Source: a virus
Strand: one strand, 5' to 3'
Virus record (IMG/VR): IMGVR_UViG_3300032177_000052
Coordinates: 1-30,471 of that record
Length of the DNA: 30,471 nt
The notes beneath the pieces were generated by a model. That model searched no databases. It was not told the DNA's origin and saw only the letters and a program-made list of their open reading frames with translations. Positions 1 through 7,763 of the stretch are shown here, piece by piece. Made by a program: the position numbers and the translations under genes. The stretch's first letter is position 1; each line of letters begins with the position of its first letter.

Positions 1-1601
1 TGCCAGGCTTCGCCCTGGAGATGGACAAAGAGGCCAATGAGCGGGTGGCGATGCGTCTCCTGCGCTCCTTCGAGAACGCCTACACCGGCCGCAAGAACAT
101 GCGCCGCACCCTGGTCCTCCCGAAGGGCGTCTCGCTCAAGGAAGTCTCGCACTCGCTCGCCGACCAAGACCTCGCCATCTACATCGACAAGAACCGCGAA
201 GACATCATCAACCTCCTGAAGGTGCCCAAGCACGAGCTATCCCTCCAGGCGTCCGGCTCCATGGGTAGCGACGAGGCCAACAGCGCCCTGAAGAACTTCT
301 GGCACGCGACCCTCATCCCCATGATGCGGATCATCGAGGGAGAGCTGACCAAGTTCTTCCGCCGCCGTGGGCAGCTCGAAGGCGTGGACCAGTTCCTGGA
401 GTTCGACCTCACGTCGGTCGAGCCGCTGCAGGAAGACCGGGTCCTCCAGGCCGACCTGGCGAAGAAGATGCTGGAGTCGGGCTGGAGCATCAACGAGGTG
501 CGGTCCAAGATCTGGCATCTCAAGCCGGCCACCACCCCAGGCACGGACGACCCCTTCCTGGTCTTCCCGAAGAGCCCGACGACTCCGTTCGCCCTGGGCA
601 TACACCAACCTCAACAGGTCGCCCCGGCTGCCGCCACCCTGGCGCTCCCCGCCGCCGACGACAAGGCCGACACCGGGTCGCGCACGAAGGCCGCAAAGGA
701 CAAGCTGTCGTCGTTCCTGAAGGGCGGCGACGGGTGGTGGTCCCGCCGCGAGGCTCACGCCCGCGAGGCCGTCGCCAAGGGCACGCACGAGATGGAGAAG
801 GCCGTCCTCAAGATGTTCGCCGACATGGCCGTCACCATCACGAAGGCCGTCAAGGCGCACCTCAAGGAAAAGAGCTGGGACACACTGCGCACGAAGGCAG
901 ACGAGCGGTCGAAGCTGGTCGGCAAGGCCGAGCTGCGGAGGAAGCTCCGCAAGGGCCTCGACAAGTTCGAGACCCAGTGGATCGACAACACCCGCGAGGT
1001 CCTGTCGGCTCGCGTGGACGTGGGCTACGGGGTCGCCCTGGAGCTGCCCTTCAACATGGGCTCCGAGTCCGAGCTGGCTGGCCTGCGCGAGCGTGGCGCC
1101 TCCATGCGGGCACAGGCGCTCGAAGCTCGAGCGGAACGCGCCTTCTCCTACATGAACGAGACGACGGTCGAGGGCGTCTACGCCACCATCGAGAAGGGCA
1201 TCGACGCCGGCAAGACGATCCAGGAGATCGCGGGCGACCTGCGCTCGAAGTTCTCGGACATCGAGGAGATCGGCAGCCGAGCCATGACCATCGCACGGAC
1301 CGAGGTGCTGACCGCCGTGTCCCTGGGCCAGGCATCCGCCATGGCCGACGCAGCCAAGCTCATCCCTGACCTCATGAAGATGTGGCTGACGGCCGACGAC
1401 GACCGGGTGCGCCACAGCCACGAGCAACTGCACGGCGACTTCGTCGAGCACGACGAGGAGTTCTCGAACGGGCTCCAGTTCCCACGCGACCCCGAAGGTG
1501 ACGCCTCCGAGGTCATCAACTGTCGATGCACCTGGATCATGGTACCCAAAGACCAGATGGCCAACATAGACGACAGCCTCGCGGCTGCTGAGGAGACCTA
1601 A
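1..1601 (+). CDS. Portal protein C-terminus fused to a MuF-like minor head protein (5' partial)
   Basis: The reading frame is open to the left edge (codons from base 3, no stop before the ATG at 21), so the gene starts upstream. The first ~175 residues seen match the C-terminal part of HK97-type portals: an FENAYTG/KNMRRT segment, a long helical clip region, and GWSINEVRS with a following Pro-rich stretch. These portals form the 12-subunit ring through which DNA enters the head. After a charged helical linker (about 180-370 counted from the ATG at 21), residues ~370-515 match the Mu gpF minor head family: an IARTE motif, a DDDRVRHSHEQLHG segment and a closing NCRCTW motif. MuF proteins are minor capsid components near the portal. 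Both parts share one frame with no internal stop, so this is a fusion. The next gene begins 1 base after the stop. Both domain calls rest on motifs, not a search. Confidence 0.85.
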   Translation, partial: PGFALEMDKEANERVAMRLLRSFENAYTGRKNMRRTLVLPKGVSLKEVSHSLADQDLAIYIDKNREDIINLLKVPKHELSLQASGSMGSDEANSALKNFWHATLIPMMRIIEGELTKFFRRRGQLEGVDQFLEFDLTSVEPLQEDRVLQADLAKKMLESGWSINEVRSKIWHLKPATTPGTDDPFLVFPKSPTTPFALGIHQPQQVAPAAATLALPAADDKADTGSRTKAAKDKLSSFLKGGDGWWSRREAHAREAVAKGTHEMEKAVLKMFADMAVTITKAVKAHLKEKSWDTLRTKADERSKLVGKAELRRKLRKGLDKFETQWIDNTREVLSARVDVGYGVALELPFNMGSESELAGLRERGASMRAQALEARAERAFSYMNETTVEGVYATIEKGIDAGKTIQEIAGDLRSKFSDIEEIGSRAMTIARTEVLTAVSLGQASAMADAAKLIPDLMKMWLTADDDRVRHSHEQLHGDFVEHDEEFSNGLQFPRDPEGDASEVINCRCTWIMVPKDQMANIDDSLAAAEET

Positions 1602-1602
1602 G

Positions 1603-3339
1603 ATGCGCAGGACGTTGAGCTGTCAGTTCAAGATCAAGAAGGCCGGCAAGGGCTCCATCACCATCGAAGGTCTGGCCAACGCCAACACCGTCGACCGCAT
1701 GAAGGAGATCATCCTTCCCAGCGCCTGGAACCTCGACAACTACAAGAAGAACCCGGTGGTCCTGTTCGACCACGGTCACGACCCGACGTTCGGCTTCATG
1801 CCCATCGGTCGCGCCGTCGAGGTGGAGGCCCGCGACGAAGGGCTCTACACCAAGATCGAGATGTCGTCCTCCAAGAGCGAGAAGATCTCCGCCGTGCGCG
1901 ACCTGGTGGAGGAAGGCATCCTGCGGTCCTTCTCCGTCGGCTTCGACCCGAAGAGCACCGCGAAATCCGACACCAACCCCGACGTGATGGAGATCACCAA
2001 GGCCGAGCTGATCGAGACCAGCATCGTCCCGATCCCCATGAACCAGGACTCGACCTTCACGATGCTGTCCCATCGCAAGAGCTACTGGCAGACGCCGCTG
2101 GCTAAGCGGTGGTACGACGGCTTCATGGACCGCGTCGAGTGCATCAAGAAGGGCGCCTGGGTCGCGGCCGCCGTGCACCAACGCCTCCACGACCTGATCG
2201 AGGTGGGAGAGATCCGCAACAAGGAGGCGGCCCTCAAGTTCGTCGCCGAGGAAGCGGGCGCCACGGTCGCCCAGGTCAAGACGGCGCTCCAGGGCAAGAC
2301 CTCGCCGATCCCGTCTCCGATGGTCAAGGCATTCGCGGGTGTCCTGAGGGTTGACCTCAAGACGCTCGAAGCTCTCAACAAAGGGGACCTCGCGCTGCTC
2401 GACCGCGTGATGACCCGCGACGAAGAAGGAGGTGACCCCGTGGCCAAGAAAGTACCCAAGGCGAAGGTCAAGGCGGCGCCGCCTGCGAAGGACCCGAAGG
2501 ACGATCCGAAGGCCGAGGAAGACCCGAAGAAAGAAGACCCCAAGGACGACCCGAAGAAGGACGGCGAGAAGGCCATGGGCACGATCGCCTGCGTGATCGT
2601 CTCCAAGGACAAGGCCGCCTCCGTCGATGAGGCCGCCAAGGAGGTCGAGGCCGCAGGGTACGCCGTCGACCAGCCGGAGGAGACCGACCAAGGGTTCGTC
2701 TTCTGGCAGGTGCCCAAGGACAGCGTGGCCGACCCGGAGTCCGGGCTCACCATCGACATTGGTGACGGCATCCAGGCCATGATCGTCCCAGCCGACGCCT
2801 CCGCAGGCAAGTCGGGCAAGGACGGCAAGGTCGCCACGGGTGACGCGGCGGACAACGCCGAGGACACCGCCGAGGGCGAGAACCCGGACGAAGACGCCGA
2901 AGAGGCCGACGAGTCCAAGCAGACCGAGGAGCTAAAGAAGATCCTCGACATGCTCCAGAACGGCGGCGACCCGGCCGAGGCCGCGGACGCCCTGTCGGCG
3001 GTCATCACCGCCCTGGAAGAGGGCGAGGCCGACGACCCGGCCAAGAGCCACCGCAAGAACATCGAGGGCACGGACGACAACCCGTACCTCAAGGCAGCCG
3101 AAGGTCAGACGGCAATGCTCGGCGCGATCCTCAACGAGTTGAAGGGCCTGAACGAAGGCATGAAAGGGGTCGCCGACCTCACCGTCGCCCTGTCGAAGGC
3201 GGCCGGAGACGCTAAAGGTGACGCGTCCGAGGACGATAAGAAAGACGAAGGTAAAGACGAAGAGATGGCCAAGTCCCTTGACTCGCTGCGAGATTATCAG
3301 CGAGACTTGGACAAGAAGCTTAAGCGACTCAACGTCTGA
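1603..3339 (+). CDS. Prohead protease (HK97 gp4 / S78 type) with long acidic scaffold-like C-terminal extension
   Basis: Residues ~1-165 match the HK97-type prohead protease: NPVVLFDHGHD with the likely catalytic His57, RSFSVGF with likely nucleophile Ser111, and ETSIVPIPMNQDS, a typical end-of-domain motif. The enzyme trims scaffold and capsid delta domains during head maturation. At 578 residues it is far longer than the ~200-225 usual for the family. Residues ~205-262 resemble a lambda-repressor-like helix-turn-helix. From residue ~280 the protein is Lys/Asp/Glu/Ala/Pro-rich, with a small folded-looking segment near 326-370 and helical, charged, coiled-coil-like sequence to the end, as expected for a scaffold. 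It sits between portal and capsid genes, the normal place. A strong internal ribosome binding site with an in-frame GTG at 2440 suggests the scaffold part is also made separately. The protease call is strong; the scaffold role is inference. Confidence 0.88.
   Translation: MRRTLSCQFKIKKAGKGSITIEGLANANTVDRMKEIILPSAWNLDNYKKNPVVLFDHGHDPTFGFMPIGRAVEVEARDEGLYTKIEMSSSKSEKISAVRDLVEEGILRSFSVGFDPKSTAKSDTNPDVMEITKAELIETSIVPIPMNQDSTFTMLSHRKSYWQTPLAKRWYDGFMDRVECIKKGAWVAAAVHQRLHDLIEVGEIRNKEAALKFVAEEAGATVAQVKTALQGKTSPIPSPMVKAFAGVLRVDLKTLEALNKGDLALLDRVMTRDEEGGDPVAKKVPKAKVKAAPPAKDPKDDPKAEEDPKKEDPKDDPKKDGEKAMGTIACVIVSKDKAASVDEAAKEVEAAGYAVDQPEETDQGFVFWQVPKDSVADPESGLTIDIGDGIQAMIVPADASAGKSGKDGKVATGDAADNAEDTAEGENPDEDAEEADESKQTEELKKILDMLQNGGDPAEAADALSAVITALEEGEADDPAKSHRKNIEGTDDNPYLKAAEGQTAMLGAILNELKGLNEGMKGVADLTVALSKAAGDAKGDASEDDKKDEGKDEEMAKSLDSLRDYQRDLDKKLKRLNV
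2426..2442 (+). promoter_or_regulatory. Internal ribosome binding site and GTG start inside the protease gene
   Basis: Bases 2426-2435 read AAGGAGGTGA, a ten-base perfect match to the Shine-Dalgarno consensus. It is followed after four C bases by GTG at 2440-2442, in the same frame as the protease gene (codon 280). The GGAGG core lies 7 bases from the GTG, an ideal distance. Most gene starts in this window have weaker sites than this one. Confidence 0.65.
2440..3339 (+). CDS. Putative nested head scaffold protein (in-frame internal start)
   Basis: Starting at the internal GTG (2440) the same frame gives a 299-residue protein equal to the C-terminal half of the protease polypeptide. It begins with a Lys/Pro/Asp-rich stretch of repeated DPK-type units. 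A compact segment (CVIVSKDKAASVDEAAKEV onward) follows, then a very acidic stretch, and finally predicted helices ending in RDYQRDLDKKLKRLNV. A positively charged C-terminal helix is typical of phage scaffolds, where it contacts the capsid protein. The arrangement is like lambda, whose scaffold Nu3 is made from an internal start in the protease gene C. The sequence shows the site and the frame; actual separate production is inferred. Confidence 0.55.
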   Translation: MAKKVPKAKVKAAPPAKDPKDDPKAEEDPKKEDPKDDPKKDGEKAMGTIACVIVSKDKAASVDEAAKEVEAAGYAVDQPEETDQGFVFWQVPKDSVADPESGLTIDIGDGIQAMIVPADASAGKSGKDGKVATGDAADNAEDTAEGENPDEDAEEADESKQTEELKKILDMLQNGGDPAEAADALSAVITALEEGEADDPAKSHRKNIEGTDDNPYLKAAEGQTAMLGAILNELKGLNEGMKGVADLTVALSKAAGDAKGDASEDDKKDEGKDEEMAKSLDSLRDYQRDLDKKLKRLNV

Positions 3340-3394
3340 CCGCGGGATGACTCGACGGGTCCGACGTTTTGAACTTACGAAGGGAGCGTAACCT

Positions 3395-4810
3395 GTGCTG
3401 ACAAAAGCCGAGCTGGACAAGCTCATCACGAACCAGAAGTCCCTTCAGTCGCGCGTCGAGGCCGCCGAGGCCAAGGCGAAGCTCGCTGAAGAAGAGAAGG
3501 CCGCGCTGCTCGCCACCCGTGGCGGCTCAGGCGGCGGCGGACACGGGATGGGCGGCAGCGACGAGATGCGGGCCTTGCGCTACTTCGGCAAGTCGCACCC
3601 TGCCGAGCTGCTCAACGTCAACGTAGCCGCGAAGCAGTTCAAGGGCGTGCCCGACGAGCTGAAGCACCTGGTGCTGAACTTCAAGCAGGCGATCGACATT
3701 GCCCGCTTCACCGCGCAGCTGTTCCACGGCGACCCGCTGGACTTCGTCTCCAAGGACGAGAAGTCCGACCGCCTCGGCAAGTGCGGGCGCATCCTGGAGA
3801 CGGACTACGGGAAGCACATCCTCGCCCCGGCCATCAAGGCGTTCGGCTCCACCGTCGTCGGCGCCGGCTCGGAGTGGGTGCCCACGGGCGTCTCCACGAC
3901 CTTCCTCGAGGAGTACGAACTCAAGCGCGTCCTCGAAGGTCGGTTCGACCTGGTGAACATGCCGACCAACCCGTTCGACCAGCCCAAGCTGAAGAACGTC
4001 ACCAAGGCTCGCAAGGCGACCGAGGGCCAGACGAACTTCACGGGCGCGAACTTCTCCACGGACAAGATCCGGTTCAGCGCGACGAAGCTCGAAGAGTTCT
4101 ACCCGCTGCCTGAAGAACTCACCGAGGACTCCGCCCCCGACTTCCTCGGCGCCGCTCGCGGCGAAGTGGTCAAGGCCCAGGAGCGAGCCGCCGAGTCGGC
4201 CATCATCAACGGTGACAGCGACGGCTCGCACCAGGACAGCGACACCCAGGCCGCAGGCGCCGACGTCTGCGAAAAGGTGTGGGACGGCCTCCGCAAGCTG
4301 GCCCTCGCCAACTCGGCGAACGGCTCTACCTATGACCTCGGCAACGCGGTCATCGACAAGCTCAAGCTGAGCACCCTGCTCAGCCGCATGGGCAAGTTCG
4401 GGTCGAACCCCGACGAGCTGATGATCGTGGCCGGACCGGTCATGTACAACCAGCTGCGGAACATCACCGAGGTGTTCACGGTCGAGAAGTTCGGCCCCAT
4501 GGCCGTGGTGCTCAAGGGCGCCCTCATGGCCTGGGCGGGCATCCCGATCGTCAACTCGGAGTTCTTCCGCGAGGACCTGAACGCCTCGGGCGTCTACGAC
4601 GGCACGACCGTCGACCGCACGGGCATCGTCATCGCCAACACCAAGCGGTTCTACGTCGGCCAGCGCCGCCCGATCCGGGTCAAGCTGATGCCCGACCTGC
4701 CGGGCAGCGACCGCTGGCTGCTCGCCTCTTACCGTCGCGTCGACTTCAAAGGCCACGTCCAGGGCGCGGTCGAGAAGTCGGTGGTCTACGGGTACAACGG
4801 GGCGAAGTAA
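3395..4810 (+). CDS. Major capsid protein, HK97 fold
   Basis: A 471-residue protein of typical length, with GTG start at 3395 and an AAGGGAG ribosome site just upstream. Residues ~1-42 form a charged coiled-coil (delta-domain-like), followed by a Gly-rich linker (RGGSGGGGHGMGG). The rest fits the HK97 capsid family: a segment with GSEWVPTGVSTTFLEEYEL, the FYPLPEELTEDSAPDF region resembling the spine helix approach, an ESAIINGDSDGSH loop seen in many of these capsids, and the C-terminal KRFYVGQRRPIRVKLM strand region. It would form the icosahedral shell. The delta domain is presumably cut off by the upstream protease. The gene stands alone between a 55-base gap and a terminator, which would allow separate high expression. 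Confidence 0.9.
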   Translation: MLTKAELDKLITNQKSLQSRVEAAEAKAKLAEEEKAALLATRGGSGGGGHGMGGSDEMRALRYFGKSHPAELLNVNVAAKQFKGVPDELKHLVLNFKQAIDIARFTAQLFHGDPLDFVSKDEKSDRLGKCGRILETDYGKHILAPAIKAFGSTVVGAGSEWVPTGVSTTFLEEYELKRVLEGRFDLVNMPTNPFDQPKLKNVTKARKATEGQTNFTGANFSTDKIRFSATKLEEFYPLPEELTEDSAPDFLGAARGEVVKAQERAAESAIINGDSDGSHQDSDTQAAGADVCEKVWDGLRKLALANSANGSTYDLGNAVIDKLKLSTLLSRMGKFGSNPDELMIVAGPVMYNQLRNITEVFTVEKFGPMAVVLKGALMAWAGIPIVNSEFFREDLNASGVYDGTTVDRTGIVIANTKRFYVGQRRPIRVKLMPDLPGSDRWLLASYRRVDFKGHVQGAVEKSVVYGYNGAK

Positions 4811-4831
4811 GACCAATCTTCTTCACATAAG

Positions 4832-4866
4832 CGGGAGGGGGGTGTAATACCCTCCCTCCCGTTTCT
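4832..4866 (+). terminator. Hairpin terminator after the capsid gene
   Basis: Bases 4832-4842 (CGGGAGGGGGG) pair with 4851-4861 (CCTCCCTCCCG) in an 11-bp stem with one G:U pair. The loop is 8 bases and a short T-rich run (TTTCT) follows. It lies 21 bases after the capsid stop codon and before the next ribosome site. The T tract is short, so termination may be partial. Confidence 0.7.
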
Positions 4867-4881
4867 CATAAGGGGCCAGGC

Positions 4882-5694
4882 GTGACCGACCAGCAGTTCA
4901 GGATCGGGCTGTACGACACGGCCAACGTCGTGCCGCCGATCAGCACACTGCCGGTGGGTGTGCACAGGTTCAGGATCACGACCGTTGGCAACTCGGTCCT
5001 GTCCACGGTCTACGTCAGGTCAGGCGCCGGCACGGCCTCCGTCCGGTGGTTCGACCTCGGCGCCGGACTGGAGCTGGCCGACACCCAGACGACACTCCTC
5101 ACCCACCCGACCATGACTGCCGGGCAGACCGACCGCCGCGTGGTGACGAAGATCCACGCCTCCTGCTTCGTCGAGGTCACGGTCGCCGGCGCTCCCGTAG
5201 ACATGGGGGTTCTGGCGACCGTCGTCGCGGACTTCCCGCTCTCGGGCAACATCCTCGACGCCCAGCTCGCCCACTTGGCGGCGGACGGAGGCCTGCCCGT
5301 CTCCGTCTACAACCCAGGCGACGGCAAGTTCTACCTGCTGCGCGGCGGCCCTGACGGCCTAGCCGTGTCGGAGAGGGTCGGGAGAGTGCTGGAGGCAGGC
5401 ACCACCTTGGCCTCCACCGGCCCCTCCACGACCATCCTGTCGATGGCCCCCGCGACCGGCGTCACCTGGCGCGTCAGGTACGGCGAGGTCGTGTGCCGTG
5501 GCGTAGGCCGCTGGAACCTCGTCGTAGACGGTGTGCGCGTGGGCGGCGGCGCAACGGGGCCAGAGAGGGCCCATGACCGCACAGACATGCCTGGGTACGT
5601 CCTGGCCCTGGCCTCCGTTCAGGTCGGGTATACTTACTCCCATGGTCCAGCGGGCATAGACATCGACGCCTTCGTCGGGGTCACGGAACTCTAA
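4882..5694 (+). CDS. Putative phage structural protein of unknown function
   Basis: A 270-residue protein with GTG start preceded by AAGGGG. I do not recognise a family with confidence. The N-terminal half (to ~110) reads as a small beta-rich domain (VHRFRITTVGNSVLSTVYVR, then FVEVTVAGAPVDMG). A middle segment, DGGLPVSVYNPGDGKFYLL followed by DGLAVSE, loosely resembles a motif common in phage decoration and tail proteins and in the next two genes. The C-terminal third is again beta-rich (WRVRYGEVVCRGVGRWNLVV). Position right after the capsid gene suggests a head decoration or other virion protein. No signal peptide or membrane segment is visible. Confidence 0.65.
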   Translation: MTDQQFRIGLYDTANVVPPISTLPVGVHRFRITTVGNSVLSTVYVRSGAGTASVRWFDLGAGLELADTQTTLLTHPTMTAGQTDRRVVTKIHASCFVEVTVAGAPVDMGVLATVVADFPLSGNILDAQLAHLAADGGLPVSVYNPGDGKFYLLRGGPDGLAVSERVGRVLEAGTTLASTGPSTTILSMAPATGVTWRVRYGEVVCRGVGRWNLVVDGVRVGGGATGPERAHDRTDMPGYVLALASVQVGYTYSHGPAGIDIDAFVGVTEL

Positions 5695-5762
5695 AGGTCA
5701 GGCAGTGCGCAGCCGACACCTTGGTCTCATGCTCAAGGCCACACCACTAAGGGAGTAAAGAC

Positions 5763-6314
5763 ATGACCGACCTTCGCACAAGCACCATGATACTCGAAGA
5801 CGCCACGACAGCCGCGGGCCTCCCGCTGCACAAGGTGCTCGAAGGTGACGCCTACGCGGCGAAGAACGCCCTGCCGGCGCTCGTCGCCAAGGACTCGACC
5901 GGCCTGCTCCTGAAGTACCTGAAGGTGGACGCCAACGGCGCCCTCCTCGTCAACACCGAGGTCGTCTCGACCTGCAAGAAGGCCAAGGGCGAACTGGCTG
6001 CCGGCTCGGGCACGCTCGCCCTCGTCACCGGCGCCTCGATCATCCTCACGGCGGACAAGTCCTACGAAGGCGTCGGCTTCGTCGTGTCCTGCCGTCGTGA
6101 CGCCCTGTTCCAGATCATCTGGTCGGACGACGTGACCGATAATGTCCTCGCCGAGATCGTCGTCGGCAGCGGCTCCTACACCGCCGTCGGCGAGCTGCAC
6201 TGCCTCAACTTCACCGCGGGCGCCACCGGCGTCCAGGCGCTCAAGCTCAAGGCCATGAACTTCGAGGCGCTGTCCAGCCTTCGCGGTTCGATCGTGGTGT
6301 CCGAAGTCGCGTAA
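5763..6314 (+). CDS. Putative capsid-associated protein, paralogue of the next gene
   Basis: A 183-residue protein, ATG start, with GGGAG 5 bases upstream of a GTAAAGAC word that abuts the start. Residues ~11-60 align without gaps to residues ~33-85 of the following protein, sharing ED-TT-AG, EGDA, VAK-ST and YL--D--G-L positions. The remainder is Ala/Gly/Val-rich and probably beta (GSGTLALVTGASIILTADKS, later GVQALKLKAMNFEALSSL). The composition and place fit a small virion surface or decoration protein, but no function is established from sequence. It is separated from the previous gene by 68 bases in which I see no other feature. Confidence 0.65.
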   Translation: MTDLRTSTMILEDATTAAGLPLHKVLEGDAYAAKNALPALVAKDSTGLLLKYLKVDANGALLVNTEVVSTCKKAKGELAAGSGTLALVTGASIILTADKSYEGVGFVVSCRRDALFQIIWSDDVTDNVLAEIVVGSGSYTAVGELHCLNFTAGATGVQALKLKAMNFEALSSLRGSIVVSEVA

Positions 6315-6322
6315 GGGGAGCT

Positions 6323-7309
6323 ATGCTGTCCAGCTCAAGGTGTCTTCTTCTTCTTCGCTTGCTGGGGTGGTCCGCTTGGGCCGCCCTGGCTCTATCCTTG
6401 CCCGCCGCCGCCGTGGACCTGAAGCCGTCGTTCCCGACGACCGAGGACTACACCACCGGCGCCGGGGTGGCGATGACCCGCACCGTCGAAGGTGACGCGG
6501 CTGCCGGCAGGAACTCAATCGCGACCTTCGTCGCCAAGAAGTCCACGGACAGCACACTGGTCTACCTCCAGGCCGACTCGCAAGGCCGTCTGATTACCGT
6601 CGGCATAACCGGCTTCGGCGCGGACTTCAGCTTCGGCGACGTGACGACCTCGGGCACCACGGTCGTAGCGGTCAACCGCACCGCCTACACTGAGCCAGCG
6701 TCCGTCGCCGCCTTCTCCATCAAGTCAGCCAGCGCAGCCGACGCGGCCGCAGGCACCGGGGCGAGGACCGTACTCGTCACCTACTACGACAACACCGCGG
6801 CGGCCCTGGACTCCGAGACGGTGACGTTGAACGGGACGACCTGCGTCAACTCCGTCACGACCCTGGCCCGCTTCTTTGAAAAGGCCTCGGTCGTCACCGC
6901 AGGCAGCGGCCTAGCCAACGCCGGCCTGCTGACCCTGTACACCGGCACCGGCTGCTCGACCGTCGCCGGCACCATAGCCGTAGGCGACAACCAGACCTTC
7001 TGGGCTCACCACTACGTCGCCGCCGCCAAGACAGCCAACATCACCGGCATTTCGGTCAACCACAACGGCACGACGGTCGGCTCAGGCGCCGTCTTCGTCA
7101 TCAAGAGCAAGCCGATAGGCGTCACCAACGCCGTCGAAACCCAGTCCGGCGACTTCCACCGCCTCTACGGTCAGTCGAGCACCAGCGCCAGGGTCTACGC
7201 GTCGCCCATCAAGGTCGTCGGCCCGGCGCGGGTCCAGGTCTACGCCGCGCCCGAGAACTCCGGCACAACGACCGTCTACCGCGCCTCCATCGACTTCTTC
7301 GAGCCCTAG
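6323..7309 (+). CDS. Exported-looking paralogue of the preceding protein, function unknown
   Basis: A 328-residue protein starting at ATG 6323 with GGGGAG only 2 bases upstream, a tight spacing. The first ~32 residues look like a Sec signal peptide: Arg near the start (SSSR), a Leu/Ala-rich core (CLLLLRLLGWSAWAALALSL) and a PAAA/V cleavage-type site. The next ~50 residues are paralogous to the protein before it. The remaining ~240 residues are Thr/Ala/Ser/Gly-rich and beta-like, with Cys at NGTTCVNSV and TGTGCSTV. A later in-frame GTG (6413) would remove the signal peptide but has no ribosome site. A signal peptide on a protein in a head gene cluster is odd, as virion assembly is cytoplasmic. 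Confidence 0.62.
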   Translation: MLSSSRCLLLLRLLGWSAWAALALSLPAAAVDLKPSFPTTEDYTTGAGVAMTRTVEGDAAAGRNSIATFVAKKSTDSTLVYLQADSQGRLITVGITGFGADFSFGDVTTSGTTVVAVNRTAYTEPASVAAFSIKSASAADAAAGTGARTVLVTYYDNTAAALDSETVTLNGTTCVNSVTTLARFFEKASVVTAGSGLANAGLLTLYTGTGCSTVAGTIAVGDNQTFWAHHYVAAAKTANITGISVNHNGTTVGSGAVFVIKSKPIGVTNAVETQSGDFHRLYGQSSTSARVYASPIKVVGPARVQVYAAPENSGTTTVYRASIDFFEP

Positions 7310-7319
7310 GGAGACACCC

Positions 7320-7763
7320 GTGACCATCAACGTCGATCCAGCCAGCGGCAGGGAGATCCTGCTCTTCGACGCCTTCTCCTACAACGGCCAGTACAACGTC
7401 AAGGCAACCGGCTACTCCGGGTCTGCTGCTGCCGGCGTCACCTCCAACGTCGACTTCGCCATCGGCGCGGAGGACCGGTACATCAATGGCGTCCACCTCT
7501 TCCTGAAGGGTCACGCCTGGGGCGACACCATGTCCTTCCAGGTGGTGGACAAGAACGGAGTCTACGCCCCGGCCGGCACCGTGCTCAACCAGTTCGGCTT
7601 CACCTGGAACGTCAACGACCAGGTGCAGGACCAGGGACAGAACGCCTTCGCCTACGTCGCCAAGATCCCGACCGGCGTCTACATCCGCATCGTCTACGTC
7701 TCGGTCGGCGGCACCGCAGTCGACGTGAAGCTCAACTGTCTGATGCACAAGAATGTCGCATGA
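7320..7763 (+). CDS. Small putative structural protein, unknown
   Basis: A 147-residue protein with GTG start and GGGAG 8 bases upstream. It looks like a single beta-sandwich domain: FDAFSYNGQYNVKATGY, then HLFLKGHAWGDTMSFQVVD, then IRIVYVSVGGTAVDVKLN. No Cys pairs, signal peptide or membrane segment. Its stop overlaps the next start (ATGA), so it is translationally coupled to the cysteine hydrolase that follows. The place between capsid and connector genes suggests a head-surface protein. I do not recognise the family. Confidence 0.6.
   Translation: MTINVDPASGREILLFDAFSYNGQYNVKATGYSGSAAAGVTSNVDFAIGAEDRYINGVHLFLKGHAWGDTMSFQVVDKNGVYAPAGTVLNQFGFTWNVNDQVQDQGQNAFAYVAKIPTGVYIRIVYVSVGGTAVDVKLNCLMHKNVA

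Noticed and set aside
237-1451. Long minus-strand open frame (404 codons); similar ones at 1537-2691, 3527-4816, 10030-11091, 12481-13677, 14809-16086, 16102-17199 and 28240-29226
   Set aside because: All lie opposite strongly supported + strand genes, have low-complexity Leu/Gly/Val/Asp/Arg-rich translations and no ribosome sites; typical shadow frames of GC-rich DNA.
5606-5634. TATACT at 5629-5634 as a promoter -10
   Set aside because: No acceptable -35 at 16-18 bases upstream and no TG extension.
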